Of a stretch of 64,000 nt of DNA, positions 1 through 11,925 are shown one piece after another (position 1 is the stretch's first letter; each line of letters opens with the position of its first letter). Below the pieces are notes generated by a model, which worked only from the letters and a program-made list of their open reading frames with translations, ran no database searches and was not told the DNA's origin. Origin of the DNA: Leuctra nigra (taxonomy: Eukaryota; Arthropoda; Insecta; Plecoptera; Leuctridae); the NCBI GenBank assembly GCA_934045905.1, contig OW203769.1, positions 14,167,705-14,231,704 on the forward strand. Direction: 5' to 3'. Made by a program: the position numbers and the translations under genes.

Positions 1-168
1 TTGCATATTCCCTATTGACAAATTATATTTATATGAAGTATGAATGATTTAAATGTAAAGTTTACATTTTAAGAAATAACAAACAACTAAAGCAGATTTT
101 TATACAAATGCGCCCCTTACATCCGCCCCTTGACCTAGTACCACAATAACCACCAGAGTAAACTCGTG

Positions 169-300
169 TTCAGAGTTTTCTCGAATATTGATGTTCTTAC
201 ACAACGACTCATCTCACCAATACAAATATGATTAGATGAAGACATAATTACTGGTTTTTGAGCTCACCTTGATGAGACTTTTCGATGACATCAATAAACA
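169..300 (-). repeat. Dispersed repeat family D, copy 1
   Basis: On the minus strand this stretch reads like the repeats at 11374-11582, 18712-18920 and 42683-42895. They share the phrase GAGCTCAAAAACCAGTAATT, followed by a CATATTTGTA-like block. No coding capacity is seen. The class is unknown. The flanks 1-168 and 301-594 hold no gene that I can support. Confidence 0.55.
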
Positions 301-594
301 TATTATATGTTAATTCCTTTTATGGCGTTAGAAACATGCAAAACTCGTTTTAAAAAATATCAAAATCGAAAAAATTCCCTGCAGGTAATTAATTTGTATC
401 GCTGATGTGTGAAAGCTGAAAGGAAATGGGATTGAAATATCTTTTCTTGCGAGAATTGTACCCATGAAACGGTGCGCAAGAAGGTCTTCTTAAATGACCG
501 GTGACATTGGGGACCACAATTTATTTTTTCCAGGGGCCCTTCTTTCTCTTGTTACGCCTTTGCTAACACACACACGACTTCTACGAGTGTGTAT

Positions 595-871
595 CTAGTG
601 GAGCGGTCGCTCCACGCCAGCCAAGTCGTACGGCGCGCGCACACTCTCATTTAAAAAGGCTGGAGCAACCCACTTTTACTGTAAGCATCAAAGTGGCATT
701 TTCGGCCTACTGGATCTTAAAATTGGGAAATATCACATTGTTGCGAAATATCTTAATTTCGAGCTATGGCCCACCCTACAACATATACCAAATTTAGGAA
801 CAATAGGTTACGCCCTTTGCGCGCTAGAGGGCCGTGAAAACAGTGTTTTAGGGCAGTTTTCATAATAATAA
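595..871 (+). repeat. 280-bp repeat, inverted partner at 30900-31179
   Basis: This segment starts CTAGTGGAGCGGTCGCTCC and ends near GGGCAGTTTTCATAAT. Its reverse complement recurs almost intact at 30900-31179. The GGAGCG/CGCTCC stem near one end is a short palindrome. At its inner edge it abuts a different repeat in each location: the 1.6-kb element here and a Helitron-like end at 30900. This suggests a discrete mobile unit. Confidence 0.7.
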
Positions 872-2430
872 TAATAATAATCTCAGTAGTAGTCTCCTGG
901 AATTCAAATCCGGTAACAAGGCCACAGCCTAAACGGCTGAACCGATTGATCTCACATTTTTACCACGTGTGCACTTTTGGCGTCTGATTTAACCTTCACC
1001 CCATGAATTTTTTGTGCCGCCATTTTAAAACCGGAAGTGACGTCATATCTCAACAACGGCTAAACTGATTGGAGCGAAAATAGCGCCAAACGATTCGGAC
1101 GGTGAACTTTATGCATTATCAGTAGCAAAAGACTAAACATTTTGTTAACGAAACCGGAAATGACGTCATGAAATTTGAAATACATCGATTGGCATTTCGG
1201 CAACAAAGGTTGATCCGATTATTTTGATATTTATGTAACGTATGCACTTCTGATATATCATTTGAATTGTTACAAAACCAACCGGAAGCCGCAATTGTTA
1301 AACCGGAAGTGACATCATATCTTAATATTGGCTAAATAGATTTGAACGAAACCAGCGCCACACAATTTAGACGGGCAACTTTATGTTTTATCATCAGTAA
1401 TATTTGCAGTTTCTTATAGCAAAACCGGAAATGACGTTACACATTTTAAAAATCTCACAAGTTTACATTTTGATACAATTCATACTATTTGAGACAGCTT
1501 ATAATAACTTAATAAGATGTTATCATGTGTAAATTAAAATTCAAGGGGTCAGAGATTTCAGCCGCCATTTTGAAACCGGAAGTAACGTTGTATCTCGAAA
1601 ACTGGTATACCGATCAGTACGAAACTAGCGCCAAATGATTCGGAATGCCATCTTTATGGAATAGGAACAGTCAAAGTAGAATGTTTTTATTTATGAGCCC
1701 GGAAATGACGTCATTCAAATTTAAAAATTATTATATTCCCCATTTTATACAATGAATACATATTCAGAAAGCCTAAAATGATACACATTAATTGTAGATA
1801 TAAATTCTATGTGGCAGTGCAGTAAGTTTAGCAGCCATTTTGAAAACCGAAGTGTTATATGCCATATCTCGGAACTGGGTTGGCCGATTGGAATGAAACC
1901 TTTGCTATTCTTCAAGAAAGACTATACATGAATATACAACAGATTTTCATTAGTAGTAACCAAATCGTAAATGGCGATTTTTTTAAAAGAATTTAGTAAT
2001 TGTTTATTTCATATGCGTCACAAGTTGTAAATAATAAACTAAAAAAAGGAGTGATATCCCCATAAAAAACACTTCGTGTAAAAATACCAGCCAAGTCTCT
2101 TCAACTAAAAAAAAATATATGAAATCTAAAAATTTTGCACTGAAAAGTATTGATATCAAAAAATTTGCCAAGTCAAAACTTGATTTGAAAATCAAAAAAT
2201 ACTTGGCGCATCGATTTTTTAGGAAATTATAGGTATAATATATGTATATGTATATGTATATGTATATTTGATGTATATTTTATATCTGGCCAATACTTCT
2301 AAGCTATTTATATACACGATGCGCCAAGTATTTTTTGATTTTCAAATAAAGTTTTGACTTGGCAAATTTTTTGATATCAATACTTTTCAGTGCAAAACTG
2401 GTATTTTTACACGAAGTGTTTTTTATGGGG
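872..2430 (+). mobile_element. 1.6-kb non-coding element with terminal foldback, copy 1
   Basis: The element is collinear with 6832-8410 (offset about 5960). The body carries alternating blocks containing ACCGGAAGTGACGTCATATC and CCGGAAATGACGTCA at roughly 120-150 bp spacing. The right end (2058-2430) is a foldback whose arms both begin CCCCATAAAAAACACTTCG; the right arm of this copy has lost an internal piece. No transposase frame is visible, so it is probably a non-autonomous DNA element of unknown superfamily. Confidence 0.7.
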
Positions 2431-4246
2431 TACATAATTAATTGAAATATCTACCACTCATCTATTAATTAATTCACTCAATTAATTGAACTGCTCTGCA
2501 CGGCTTCATTCTCGACCCCTCTTTGCGGCTTGAAACACGCAAGGGGCTGCAACTTTCTCCCGCTTGCATGGCAACATAAGAAAGAAGATGACGATAAAGG
2601 AGCCGAAGAAAGACAGAAAGTAGGAAGAAGATAGAGGAAGTCTACAATATGGTCGGTGCAAATTCAATGTGCCAAGCCTTATTTTTAATTTTTTTAATTT
2701 CAATTTTAAATTTATTTTGAAGTCGTTTTTAATTTTTATAATTTTGTTAAATTAACAATGATGGTTCACTTAGATTGTATTCTTCAAATTTGGACACAAC
2801 ATTAGGTTTTTAGTGTTGTGCTTGGCGGCAGTAACTGGGCGAAATGATTTCACGAATTTTAAGTGCGAAAATGTTTAAACAATATATTATTGCTTGGCCC
2901 TTCTTTTAGATCTCAATTGTTTTAAGTGGGAAGGTGCTTGGCAGTTTTTTTTACAAGTTTTTGTTTTTGTACAACATGTCATATGGGGTATAAGTTTATA
3001 GCAGCTTTCACTGATCATTAAGTGTTACCTATCATTACAGTTAACGCCAACAACGTCACTTCTTGTCTAAAGTTTTCTGTTTTTATTTCAATAGTTCCGA
3101 AGTTAGTATAACGAAAGGGTCCATTTCTTTTGGTTGAATTTGAGTTATATCAAATTATAATTTGTTAAAAGTTCACAGCTTTGAGTCATGTGAATAACGT
3201 AAATTGTAGGTGTATTGTTCCGGAGTAAACCGGAATTTGTGCGTTCATCTCGTAAAACGCGTATTTGTCGCCACTAGGTAAACTGAAAGGTACACGAAAG
3301 ATGATTGCAAATGCGTTTCCTCATTTTTAAATTCTCCCATGTTCACTCTTTTATGTCAAAGTTCCGAAGTATAAACTCAATTGGTAAAGCGTGCAGGCTT
3401 ACAGATGTTTACAACACATTTTAAATAAAATCCGGATGGTTTTTGGAAGGCAATGTAACTTAAAAGGAACTTAGTTAAGATTAACTAGCTGAGCCACCTG
3501 GTGTTTATAGTGCTGGTGGGAAGGAGTATGACGGGTGATGAAATTTACGCTACCCGCCTTACTCGCCTATGTACACGGATAGCATGGGCCGGCCTATACC
3601 TGGCATCTCCACCTCTCTGCCTCTCCCTGTCAGGTCAACTTAATGCTTACATTTGTTTGTTCATGGCAAATACGATCGATGTCCATTTAGTATTGTTGTC
3701 TTCTTCTATAGGTACTTGTAAACAGTTATCGAGCTTGCATTTTAATTAGTCCACTGATCTTATTTAGTGATTATTATATTGTTTTGTGATGTTGCTGTGG
3801 AAGATAATATTTTCATATTTTCAAACCAGGAAACAACTTCGTGCTATTGCCTAGATACTTGAAGAATATTATTGTATTGCCGATGTAAACAAGCCAGACC
3901 ACTTTCGTATATAACGTTCGCATCAAAACCAATGTTTATTTTATTAGTGTCAGATTAGGAGGAACATCAGTTTCAGTTTCATTTATTTCCATTAAACAAT
4001 GTCACTTGATGAGACTTTGACTCACAGTTTGGAAATAAATCATGACAATTTAAAAGCGTTTTATTATTCTAACTTTTTAACGTAAGCATTGTTGGATGAT
4101 GAAATGAAATTTAAATCTCTCATACCCACAGATTTCCATTAATTATCATGGACCATTTAGTGTAGTTTCTTGTTTATTGTAACCGAGCTTCTAAGATTGA
4201 CAGATTACAACATCTGAAATAATGAAATAATTTTTACTAAGTTGTA
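2431..4246. other. Stretch without a supported gene
   Basis: AT-rich DNA. The only open stretch of note is 3501-3749 (+), 82 codons, which I do not recognise. It lacks repeats and clear splice context and is best left uncalled. Single short phrases of the TGGAGCC-TTTGTGTGG type appear from about 4100 onward and lead into the tandem duplication. Confidence 0.4.
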
Positions 4247-4904
4247 AACACCTAATAAACCTAGTAATGGAGCCATTTTGTGTGGTTTCTTGTTTCGTAT
4301 CTGAACCATCAAGATCGACAAATTTGCATAATTAAAATAATTAAATTTATTTTAGAAACTTAAAGTTGTGATCACGTAATGGATGCACGTAATGGAGCCT
4401 TTTTGTGTGGTTTCTTGTTTCGTGTTGTTCTTGTTTCTTGTTGAGCCACCAATATTGACAAATTAACTCTATTTTAAATAATATATAAGTGTGACAAATG
4501 AAAAGTTGTAAACACGTAATACACTGAATATTAGTAATGGAGCCTTTACTGAATTTTACTATTTACTAAATTACCTGAATTTTACATAATTAAATAATTC
4601 GGATAAATTAAAAGCTGTGACAACCTTATGCACCCAGTAATGGAGCCTTTTTTGTGTGGTTTCTAGTTTAGTAACTGAGCCACCAAGATTCTGTTGATTA
4701 GCATAACCACGAATTGTTTTATTGCACAACTTTACGTACAACGTGTACATTGACAATCATTATTAGAGTCCAATGAGTATAATATTAAAAAGAGTTGCTA
4801 TGTAATCGTTGAATGTATTCCGTATTCGGATTAACATTTTGAATATATACACAAGAAGGTTAAACATTTTTTAAGTAAAGAAAGAGATAAAAAAATTAAA
4901 CATT

Positions 4905-4985
4905 TGTTACGGGGATCGAACCCGGCAACGCCGTGATCGAAGTCACTTGCCTCATGTGACCGAGCCAATTCGCCACACTGAAATT
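4905..4985 (-). mobile_element. tRNA-like SINE head, copy 1
   Basis: The minus strand has a box-A-like TGGCGAATTGG and a box-B GGTTCGATCCC at tRNA-like spacing. The 5' and 3' ends do not form a convincing acceptor stem, so this is a SINE head or tRNA relic rather than a working tRNA. It is carried inside the tandem duplication. Confidence 0.5.
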
Positions 4986-5847
4986 AAACCTGTGTAGTAT
5001 ATCAAAGAAGAAAGGTAGAGCGTAAAACGACGTGCGCAATTCCTGTTTCCCTGATATCTTCACTGTTCACGATGGCAACCGGCGTGCCGCGATGGCGATG
5101 TTTCTGTCTATTGATGATCTTCACAGCATCCATTGGTAGTCTCATTTATTAAAAATGTACCAGAGCACCAGAGCATTAGTCTCTTAGAGTATTAGGAGCA
5201 AAGAGCACCTAATATACCTAGTAATGGAGCCTTTTTGTGTGGTTTATTGTTTCGTAACTGAGCCATCAAGATTGACAAATTAGCATAATTAAAATAATTA
5301 AATTAATTTTAGAATCTAATGCACGTAATGGATGCACGTAATGGAGCCTTTTTGTGTGGTTTCTTGTTTCGTGTTGTTCTTGTTTCTTGTTGAGCCACCA
5401 ATATTGACAAATTAACTCTATTTTAAATAATTAAATAGATGTGACAAATGAAAAGTTGTAAACACCTAATACTCTGAATATTAGTTATGGAGCCTTCACT
5501 GAATTTTACTATTTACTTAATTAACTGAATTTTACATAATTAAATAATTCGGATAAATTAAAAGCTGTGACAACCTTATGCACCCAGTAATGGAACCTTT
5601 TTTGTGTGGTTTCTAGTTTAGTAACTGAGCCACCAAGATTCTGTTGATTAGCATGACCACGAATTGTTTTATTGCACAACTTTACGTACAACGTGTACAT
5701 TGACAATCATTACTAGAGTCCAATGAGTATAATATTAAAAAGAGTAGCTATGTTATCGTTGAATGTATTCGGATTAACATTTTGAATATATACACAAGAA
5801 GGTTAAACATTTTTTAAGTAAATAAAAAGATAAAAAATAAAACGTTT

Positions 5848-5930
5848 GTTACGGGGATCGAACCCGGCAACGCCGTGATCGAGGTCACTTGCCTCATGTG
5901 ACCGAGCCAATTCGCCACACTGAAATATAA
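5848..5930 (-). mobile_element. tRNA-like SINE head, copy 2
   Basis: Nearly identical to the block at 4905-4985, with the same box-A and box-B motifs on the minus strand. It is the duplicate carried by the second tandem unit. Confidence 0.5.
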
Positions 5931-6116
5931 ACCTGTGTAGTATATCAAAGAAGAAAGGTGGAGCGTAAAACGACGTGCGCAATTCCTGATTCCCTGATAT
6001 TGCGATGTTTCGGTCTATTGATGATCTTCACAGCATCCCTGGACCTCTCATTTGAATATATATCCATGAAGGTATCATCGCTTATACAAATTAAAAAATA
6101 ATATATGAAAAAAAAA

Positions 6117-6198
6117 GTTTTCCGGGATCGGGAATCGAACGTGTTATGCAAATGTCGAAGCCAGCTGCCTTCCTAACATGAGCTATCAGTCCGATGGG
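6117..6198 (-). mobile_element. Second type of tRNA-like SINE head
   Basis: The minus strand carries TAGCTCATGTTAGG (box-A-like) and GTTCGATTCCC (box B), about 40 bases apart. The sequence differs from the two tRNA-like blocks just upstream. No acceptor stem is seen. Downstream to 6830 lies a (CTAA)n run near 6535-6554 and unassigned repeat-like DNA. Confidence 0.45.
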
Positions 6199-6831
6199 AA
6201 TTAGAGCCGCTGTTTAGTGTATCAAAGAAGAAGGGCGGAACGTAAATATTGATAATTTTCCCACTTCCGGTTTAAATTTATTGATTTTTCTTGAAGTGGA
6301 GTGTCTAGCAATACATTGTCTTTATTGTTGCCAAATTTCAAAACTCTCGATGGACCCGTTTGACTTTTAAAATATTTAAAATTTAAAATTGTAATAACTT
6401 CACTTCCGGTCACAATTTTTCAGATTTTCTTTCAAAGGGCACTGCTATAAATATGACTCTATGTCTCTGCCAAATTTCAACTCTCTAGGACAAACCGTTC
6501 AACCTGTGGAGAGGGGCAAACAAATTGACCGTGCCTAACTAACTAACTAACTAACATGAAAGTCAATCCTTGCATGTTTGAGGCCCAAAATTCACCCCGA
6601 AGGGATGATCGCAGCACCTTGATATTTGGTTAGGTGTTGTCAGGTGGCTAAATATACCCGATAACCATGGTTTTCAACTTTCATTTCTAAATGCTTGCAT
6701 GCGTACTGACACCCCGAAAACGAGCGTGAAGCGCTTGCAGTATACAGTAGTGGTAGTAAGCTCGCCGCGTTTTAAAAGTAGACCTCGTATTGACACGGTG
6801 CTTGGCAGCGTCGAGCTAACGCCCGACTAGA

Positions 6832-8410
6832 TAATAATAATCTCAGTAGTAGTCTCCTGGAATTCAAATCCGGTAAACAGGCCACAGCCTAAACGGCTGA
6901 ACCGATTGATCTCACATTTTTACCACGTGTGCACTTTTGGCGTCTGATTTAACCTTCACCCCATGATTTTTTTGTGCCGCCATTTTTAAACCGGAAGTGA
7001 CGTCATATCTCGTAAACAGCTATACCGATCGGAACGAAATTTGCGCCAAACGATTCAGACGGTCAACTATATGGATTAGCAGTAGCAAAAAATAAACATT
7101 ATGTTAATGAAACCGGAAATGACGTCATAAAATTTGATATACATCGATTGGCATTTCGGCAACAAAGATTGATCCAATTATTTTGGTATTTTTAAAACGT
7201 ATGTACTTTTGATATCTCATTTGACTTATTATGAAACCAACCGGAAGCCGCCATTTTGAAACCAGAAGTGACATCATATCTCAATAACGGCTAAATAGAT
7301 TTGAACAGAACCAGCGCTAAACAATTAAGACGGTCAACTTTATGTATTATCATTAATAATATTTGCAGTTTCCCATACCGAAACCGGAAATGACGTCACA
7401 CATTTTAAAAATCACACAAATTTACATTTTGATACAATAAATATACTATTTGAGACAGCTTATAATAAAATTTTATCATGTTTAAATTATAATTCAAGGG
7501 GTCAGTGATTTCAGCAGCCATTTTGAAACCGGAAGTAACGTCATATCTTGAAAATTGGTTGACTGATCGGTATGAAACTACCGCCAAACGATTCGGAAGG
7601 TCATCTCTATGGAATAGGAAGAGTCAAACTAGAATTTTCCTATTTATGAGACCGGAAATGACGTCATTCAAATTTAAAAATTATTATAATCCCCTCCTTT
7701 ATAATAAATACATATTCAGAAAGCTTAAAATGATACACATCATTTATAGATATACATTCTATGTGGCAGTGCAGTAAGTTCAGCAGCCATTTTGAAAACC
7801 GAAGTGTTGCCATATCTCGGAACTCGGTTGACTGATAGGAATGAAACCTTTGCCATTCTTCATGAAAGATCATTTAAAGCAAATATATAGTACCATACGC
7901 AGATTTTCATTAGTTAACCAAATTGTCAATGGCGACTTTTTTTAAAGGATTTAGTAATTGTTCAATCGATATGACGTCAAAAGTTAACTAAAAAAAAACT
8001 TTTGATATCCCCATAAAAAACACTTCGTGTAAAAAAACAGCCACGTCTCTTCAACTAAAAAAAATTATGAAATCTAAAAAATTCTGCACTGAAAAGTAGT
8101 GATATCAAAAAATGGGCCAAGTCAAAACTTTATTTGAAAATCAAAAAATACTTGGCGCATCGTTTTTTTAGGGCATTATAGGTATACTATATGTATTATG
8201 TATATTTGATGTATGTTTTCTATCTGGTCTATACTTCTAAACTATTTATAAAGTATACGATGCGCCAAGTATTTTTTGATTTTCAAATAAAGTTTTGACT
8301 TGGCCCATTTTTTGATATCACTACTTTTCAGTGCAGAATTTTTTAGATTTCATAATTTTTTTTTAGTTGAAGAGACTTGGCTGTTTTTTTACACGAAGTG
8401 TTTTTTATGG
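6832..8410 (+). mobile_element. 1.6-kb non-coding element with terminal foldback, copy 2
   Basis: Collinear with 872-2430. This copy keeps the complete foldback at 8009-8410, with arms of about 155-168 bp around a short AT-rich loop. It repeats the CCGGAAGTGACGTCA blocks near 6990, 7111, 7384, 7531 and 7655. The short frames inside it are not conserved as proteins. Confidence 0.75.
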
Positions 8411-8540
8411 TTATTATTACTCTACAATTTCTAATATTTATCCACTCTTTCGGTAAATAACCAAATATCAACATCAATTCTTATAATATAACACGGACCA
8501 AATACGGACTGTCTCAAAAAATACTTTGATTTAAAAGTTG

Positions 8541-8817
8541 TTTTTTTGTCTGGGGCTTAACGTCGCACTGTTCTGCAGCGAGGCTAATGGCGACGGATGA
8601 ATGATTATGATGATGATTGGGAGATGATGGTGAAGAATGGGTAAGGATGGAAGGTGGGGAGGAGGCGGTCGTGGCCTATTAGTAGGGTACCTTCCCAGAA
8701 TTTGCCTGTCGACTGAGGGAATACCATGAAAAAACCCCAGTCAGGAAGGACGGCCGCAGGAATCGAACCCGGGCCTCCGGAACACAAATTCAGAGCGTTA
8801 ACCACTCACCCAACCTG
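8541..8817 (-). mobile_element. tRNA-derived SINE, near full length
   Basis: Reverse-strand copy of the SINE whose boundaries are fixed at 62995-63276. It has box B as GGTTCGATTCC-like (seen here as GGAATCGAACC), box A near the right end, a shared body with TCGACTGAGG and GGAAGGTACCCTACTA, and an ACGTTAAGCCCCAGACA tail followed by a short A run. Confidence 0.85.
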
Positions 8818-9025
8818 TATTACCTATACTAGTAATACACTAGTCTAGGTTACACAGTAGTTTTAGAGTCAAGAGAGTTCGACAAGTGTGAAACGAATGA
8901 GGTTACAGAGTATGCAAATGATGAGAGACAAGTTAGCCGTGCTGCAATAGAACTGAATAATATTCTCAAAGAGAATATTCTGAGTTCAGGTTTTGCAAAG
9001 ATTCGATCAATTATTATTTATTTAA

Positions 9026-9436
9026 AGTGGGTATTACACTACACAATTCAGTTGGGCAATTCAAATCTGCCGATTAGAATTGGGCCAATTTGGCTAGTGT
9101 GATAGACAAGAAAAATCCAAATCTTGGCAATTCTTGATTTAGAACCGGTTCTATTTTCCCAACTGCAGTTGGACAATTTGAGATGAATAAAAACTCATAT
9201 TGAATCAAATATCGGATCAGAGAACACAACTTCGTAATATTTAATCATTATTATGTATAAAGATCACAGAACAATTGAATGCTAATTGCTGTTTAGGTCG
9301 ATTGTTATGAAAAAACATAAAACAAACCTAACCTCAAACCATGCAATTGAGAAACAAAAGCAAGATTTGAATTGGGACAATTTGAATCTGGAAGATGTGA
9401 GTTGCCCAACTTGAATTGCATAGTGTGATACCCACT
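9026..9436 (+). mobile_element. PIF/Harbinger-like MITE, copy 1
   Basis: The ends AGTGGGTATTACACTA and its reverse complement form terminal inverted repeats, flanked on both sides by TAA, a 3-bp target duplication of the TWA type. There are inner inverted blocks with TTGGGCAA and TTGCCCAA. A second, inverted copy is at 12826-13244. No coding capacity. Confidence 0.8.
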
Positions 9437-9496
9437 TAAGAGAGGACAACGGTGAATTTTATTTTATTTTCGTGGACGCTTTCAGAATCTATTTAT

Positions 9497-10613
9497 TAAG
9501 CGAGCGGAGCGAGCGTCTCCACTTAAAACTTATGGCTCGAATCTCTGTTTTTTTTGTGTGTGTTTATTTGTGCATTTGGCGTCTCCTGCCAAACGAAGTA
9601 ATGAATCAGGCCAATTTTTTCACACAACTTAAATTACTATTCTCGTTATGGTCAAAATGATTTTCAGCAAGTTCGCTCCATTGGTTGCATCGGAAACTTG
9701 ATGTGTAGTTATAGTTAGCTTGGAAATGGGGATGAAGGAAACTCTGTGTAGGTATATAACTGCAATAGTTTGACCGATCATCACCAAACTTTTGCAAGGT
9801 CATGTCTACTAGCATTATAAGTGATTTTTTACAAATCTGTAATGAGCTTCAAGAGTAATAGAGATTTTACTGACATTTGTATACTTAATTTAAAACGGCC
9901 TATAGCCACACCACCATTTGACCTATCAAATGGTCTTCGATTAATCTGATCAATCAAACTCATATTTTGCATGGTCGTTCAGACCAACATTGTCTCTTAT
10001 TTTACAAATTTTCAGCCCTACCAGTCAAGAACATAGATGCACTTATTGACAGTTTTAATAACTGTCAGAAATGACATTTCAAAACAGAAATTCCACTGCA
10101 TTCTGGGTTGCTCTATGTAGCAAAGCAAAGTTTATAGATGGCTATTCTCAATATCAATGTAAGACAGATTCTTTTCTTAGTGGATAATATTATTGCAATA
10201 CATAATGTAGTCAAAATGTAATGTAGGTATTTCATATACATAGGTTTAGGTATACCTTATCTAAAATAATTTATTTTACGATACCTATGGATTGTGTTTC
10301 ACAGTTATGAAAACAACGTTTTGACTAGATAGCATCATATTTTTACACATTTCCAGCCCAATCGGTCAAGAATTTACAGACTTATTGCTGTTTTAAGTGT
10401 TTGAATATCTGTCCAAAGAGATTGATGGAAAAATAACAGTACAATAATCTGTTATTTAATTATTGATCCAGAGTGTTTATGAAAAGTTGCAAGGAAAATT
10501 GGTAATAAATAATGTAAGTTAGCTATCTTTGATTGAATGGATCGTGCTATGATTGGCGATGTCGTGCGTGTCGGTGCTCGCTCATCAACGCGTTACACCG
10601 AGCGTTTTCCTAG
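9497..10613 (+). mobile_element. Helitron-like element, plus orientation
   Basis: The left end has the GAGCGAGCGGAGCGAGCGTC motif. The right end has CGCTCATCAACGCGTTACAC, a short hairpin, then TTTTCCTAG followed by T. A hairpin just before a CTAG terminus with a following T is the pattern of Helitron 3' ends. No Rep-helicase is encoded, so the copy is non-autonomous. The 5' end does not show the usual TC. Confidence 0.6.
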
Positions 10614-11373
10614 TTATAATAATTAATAAAGACATTCATAGCCTGACGAAGGCCGATACAAGTCGGCTGTAATATTGAGAAGTGTAGAATTTGACAGCTC
10701 AAAGTAATTTTTTCAATGCCTTCCAAAATAATTTTCCATTTAATTGGCCTAGTCAAGTGTGTCAATATCGCGCCGACGGTTTCTCACAAATATCCAAGCA
10801 ATAACTTGAAGTTCCAACTCTCTGAAAGTGTTCTGTACCTCTATGTATGACTTACAGTTTTGCAGCAGATGGGTTTGCTGCTTGTTCTTGAAGTGTCTAG
10901 GTTTGACTTGAGAGCGAGAACTGAACCGAACTGGCTATGCAAAGACATGTTGGCTTTGCAAGTTGCCAGCTTATCTAATAACTAACTTCCAGTGTTAAAA
11001 GATGTTATTCAGTTATTTTCAGATTGCTGCAATAATCGCGCAACACCTCGCGATGTTAAATCAAAAGATTCTAACTGACAAAATATGGTAACATGAGTTA
11101 GACATAACATCAAACGTAAGTATGATTGTGCAAAATTTCAGATGGTTTGCGGTTAGGCCTGGGGTGGTGATACTCGCTACGCTGATGTTAAACACATCTG
11201 TATCTCAGAGGTAGAAGGCCGGAAGTCTATTCTCTTTATTTTGCGTTGAAAACAGGCTTCGTTTACGAAATCTAGGTAGGTACCTATATCAATTGAAAGT
11301 AGACTAATGTTAAAACAAATATAGTTATATTGAAGTATTCTAATGTTACATATTGAATTTCAATAACTATTGA
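10614..11373. other. Stretch without a supported gene
   Basis: No exon chain is seen. At 10637-10670 a short hairpin (GCCGA/TCGGC) follows CTGACGAAG, which resembles the layout of the hammerhead-like palindrome at 11659-11925 but lacks GAAA. Confidence 0.35.
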
Positions 11374-11582
11374 TGTGAGCTCAAAAACAAGTTATTCTGA
11401 TTTCATCCCATCATATTTGTAATGATAGCATTTATGTCATTGTGTAAGACTATAAGAGAATGCTTCAATATAACTGTATTTGTTGGCATTAGTCTAATGT
11501 CAATTGATTGAGATTGATAGATAAAGTCAAATGTATGCAACGCAAAATCGAGAAAATAGACTTCGGTTTTCTATACCTCATA
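11374..11582 (+). repeat. Dispersed repeat family D, copy 2
   Basis: Shares GTGAGCTCAAAAAC, a CATATTTGTAATG block, and the end phrase GCAACGCAAAATCGAGAAAA with 18712-18920 and 42683-42895. No terminal repeats were found. Confidence 0.6.
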
Positions 11583-11658
11583 TGGTAGAGATAATCATTG
11601 TATATATATATATATAATATATATGTTTGAATTGATAGTTTCACGGAGATGCATTTGT

Positions 11659-11925
11659 AATAAATAAAAGTTTTTCTGGTTTTTCTCCGTTTTATTTATT
11701 AAACGTGCCAACGTTTCATCTGTGAATGCACAGATATCATCAGGGCCAAAAAATAAAATAATAACTTATAGAAATAGAAAACTTTTTGTTTGAATGTAAA
11801 AGTTTTCTATTTCTATAAGTTATTATTTTATTTTTTGGCCCTGATGATATCTGTGCATTCACAGATGAAACGTTGGCACGTTTAATAAATAAAACGGAGA
11901 AAAACCAGAAAAACTTTTATTTATT
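11659..11925. mobile_element. Exact 128-bp inverted repeat, Penelope-like pLTR pair candidate
   Basis: Positions 11659-11786 and 11798-11925 are exact reverse complements over 128 bp, as far as I can read, with an 11-base centre. TA-dinucleotide runs flank both sides. Each arm contains CTGATGA, a 7-bp hairpin and GAAAC, then an AATAAATAAAA tract. Penelope-like retroelements carry hammerhead motifs in their terminal repeats, and inverted pLTR pairs are known for them, so this is my preferred reading. No reverse transcriptase is present. Confidence 0.6.
11841..11880 (+). ncRNA. Hammerhead-ribozyme-like core
   Basis: On the plus strand CTGATGA (11841-11847) is followed by a stem ATCTGTG/CACAGAT with a CATT loop and then GAAA (11867-11870). 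ACG and CGT could form a 3-bp stem III around TTGGCA, placing a T at the cleavage position. The mirror core is at 11704-11743 on the minus strand. A contiguous stem I is not evident: GGCC precedes the core and TAAT follows. It may therefore be a degenerate or inactive motif. Confidence 0.35.

Larger units (their letters stand above)
4247..6054 (+). repeat. Tandem duplication, unit about 0.95 kb
   Basis: Two direct copies, about 4247-5146 and 5204-6054, share the order CTAGTAATGGAGCC, a GTGTGGTTTCTTGTTT block, a shared 61-codon minus-strand frame (4571-4756 and 5521-5706), a tRNA-like block and AACGACGTGCGCAATTCCTG. The offset is 950-957 bp. The second copy lacks about 50 bp near its right end. 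The short frames are conserved only because the DNA is duplicated, so I do not call genes. Confidence 0.85.

Noticed and set aside
4905..5930. Possible functional tRNA genes
   Set aside because: Box A and box B are present but the acceptor arms do not pair, and the block is carried by a repeat.
10637..10676. Second hammerhead-like site after CTGACGAAG
   Set aside because: It has a small hairpin but neither CTGATGA nor GAAA.
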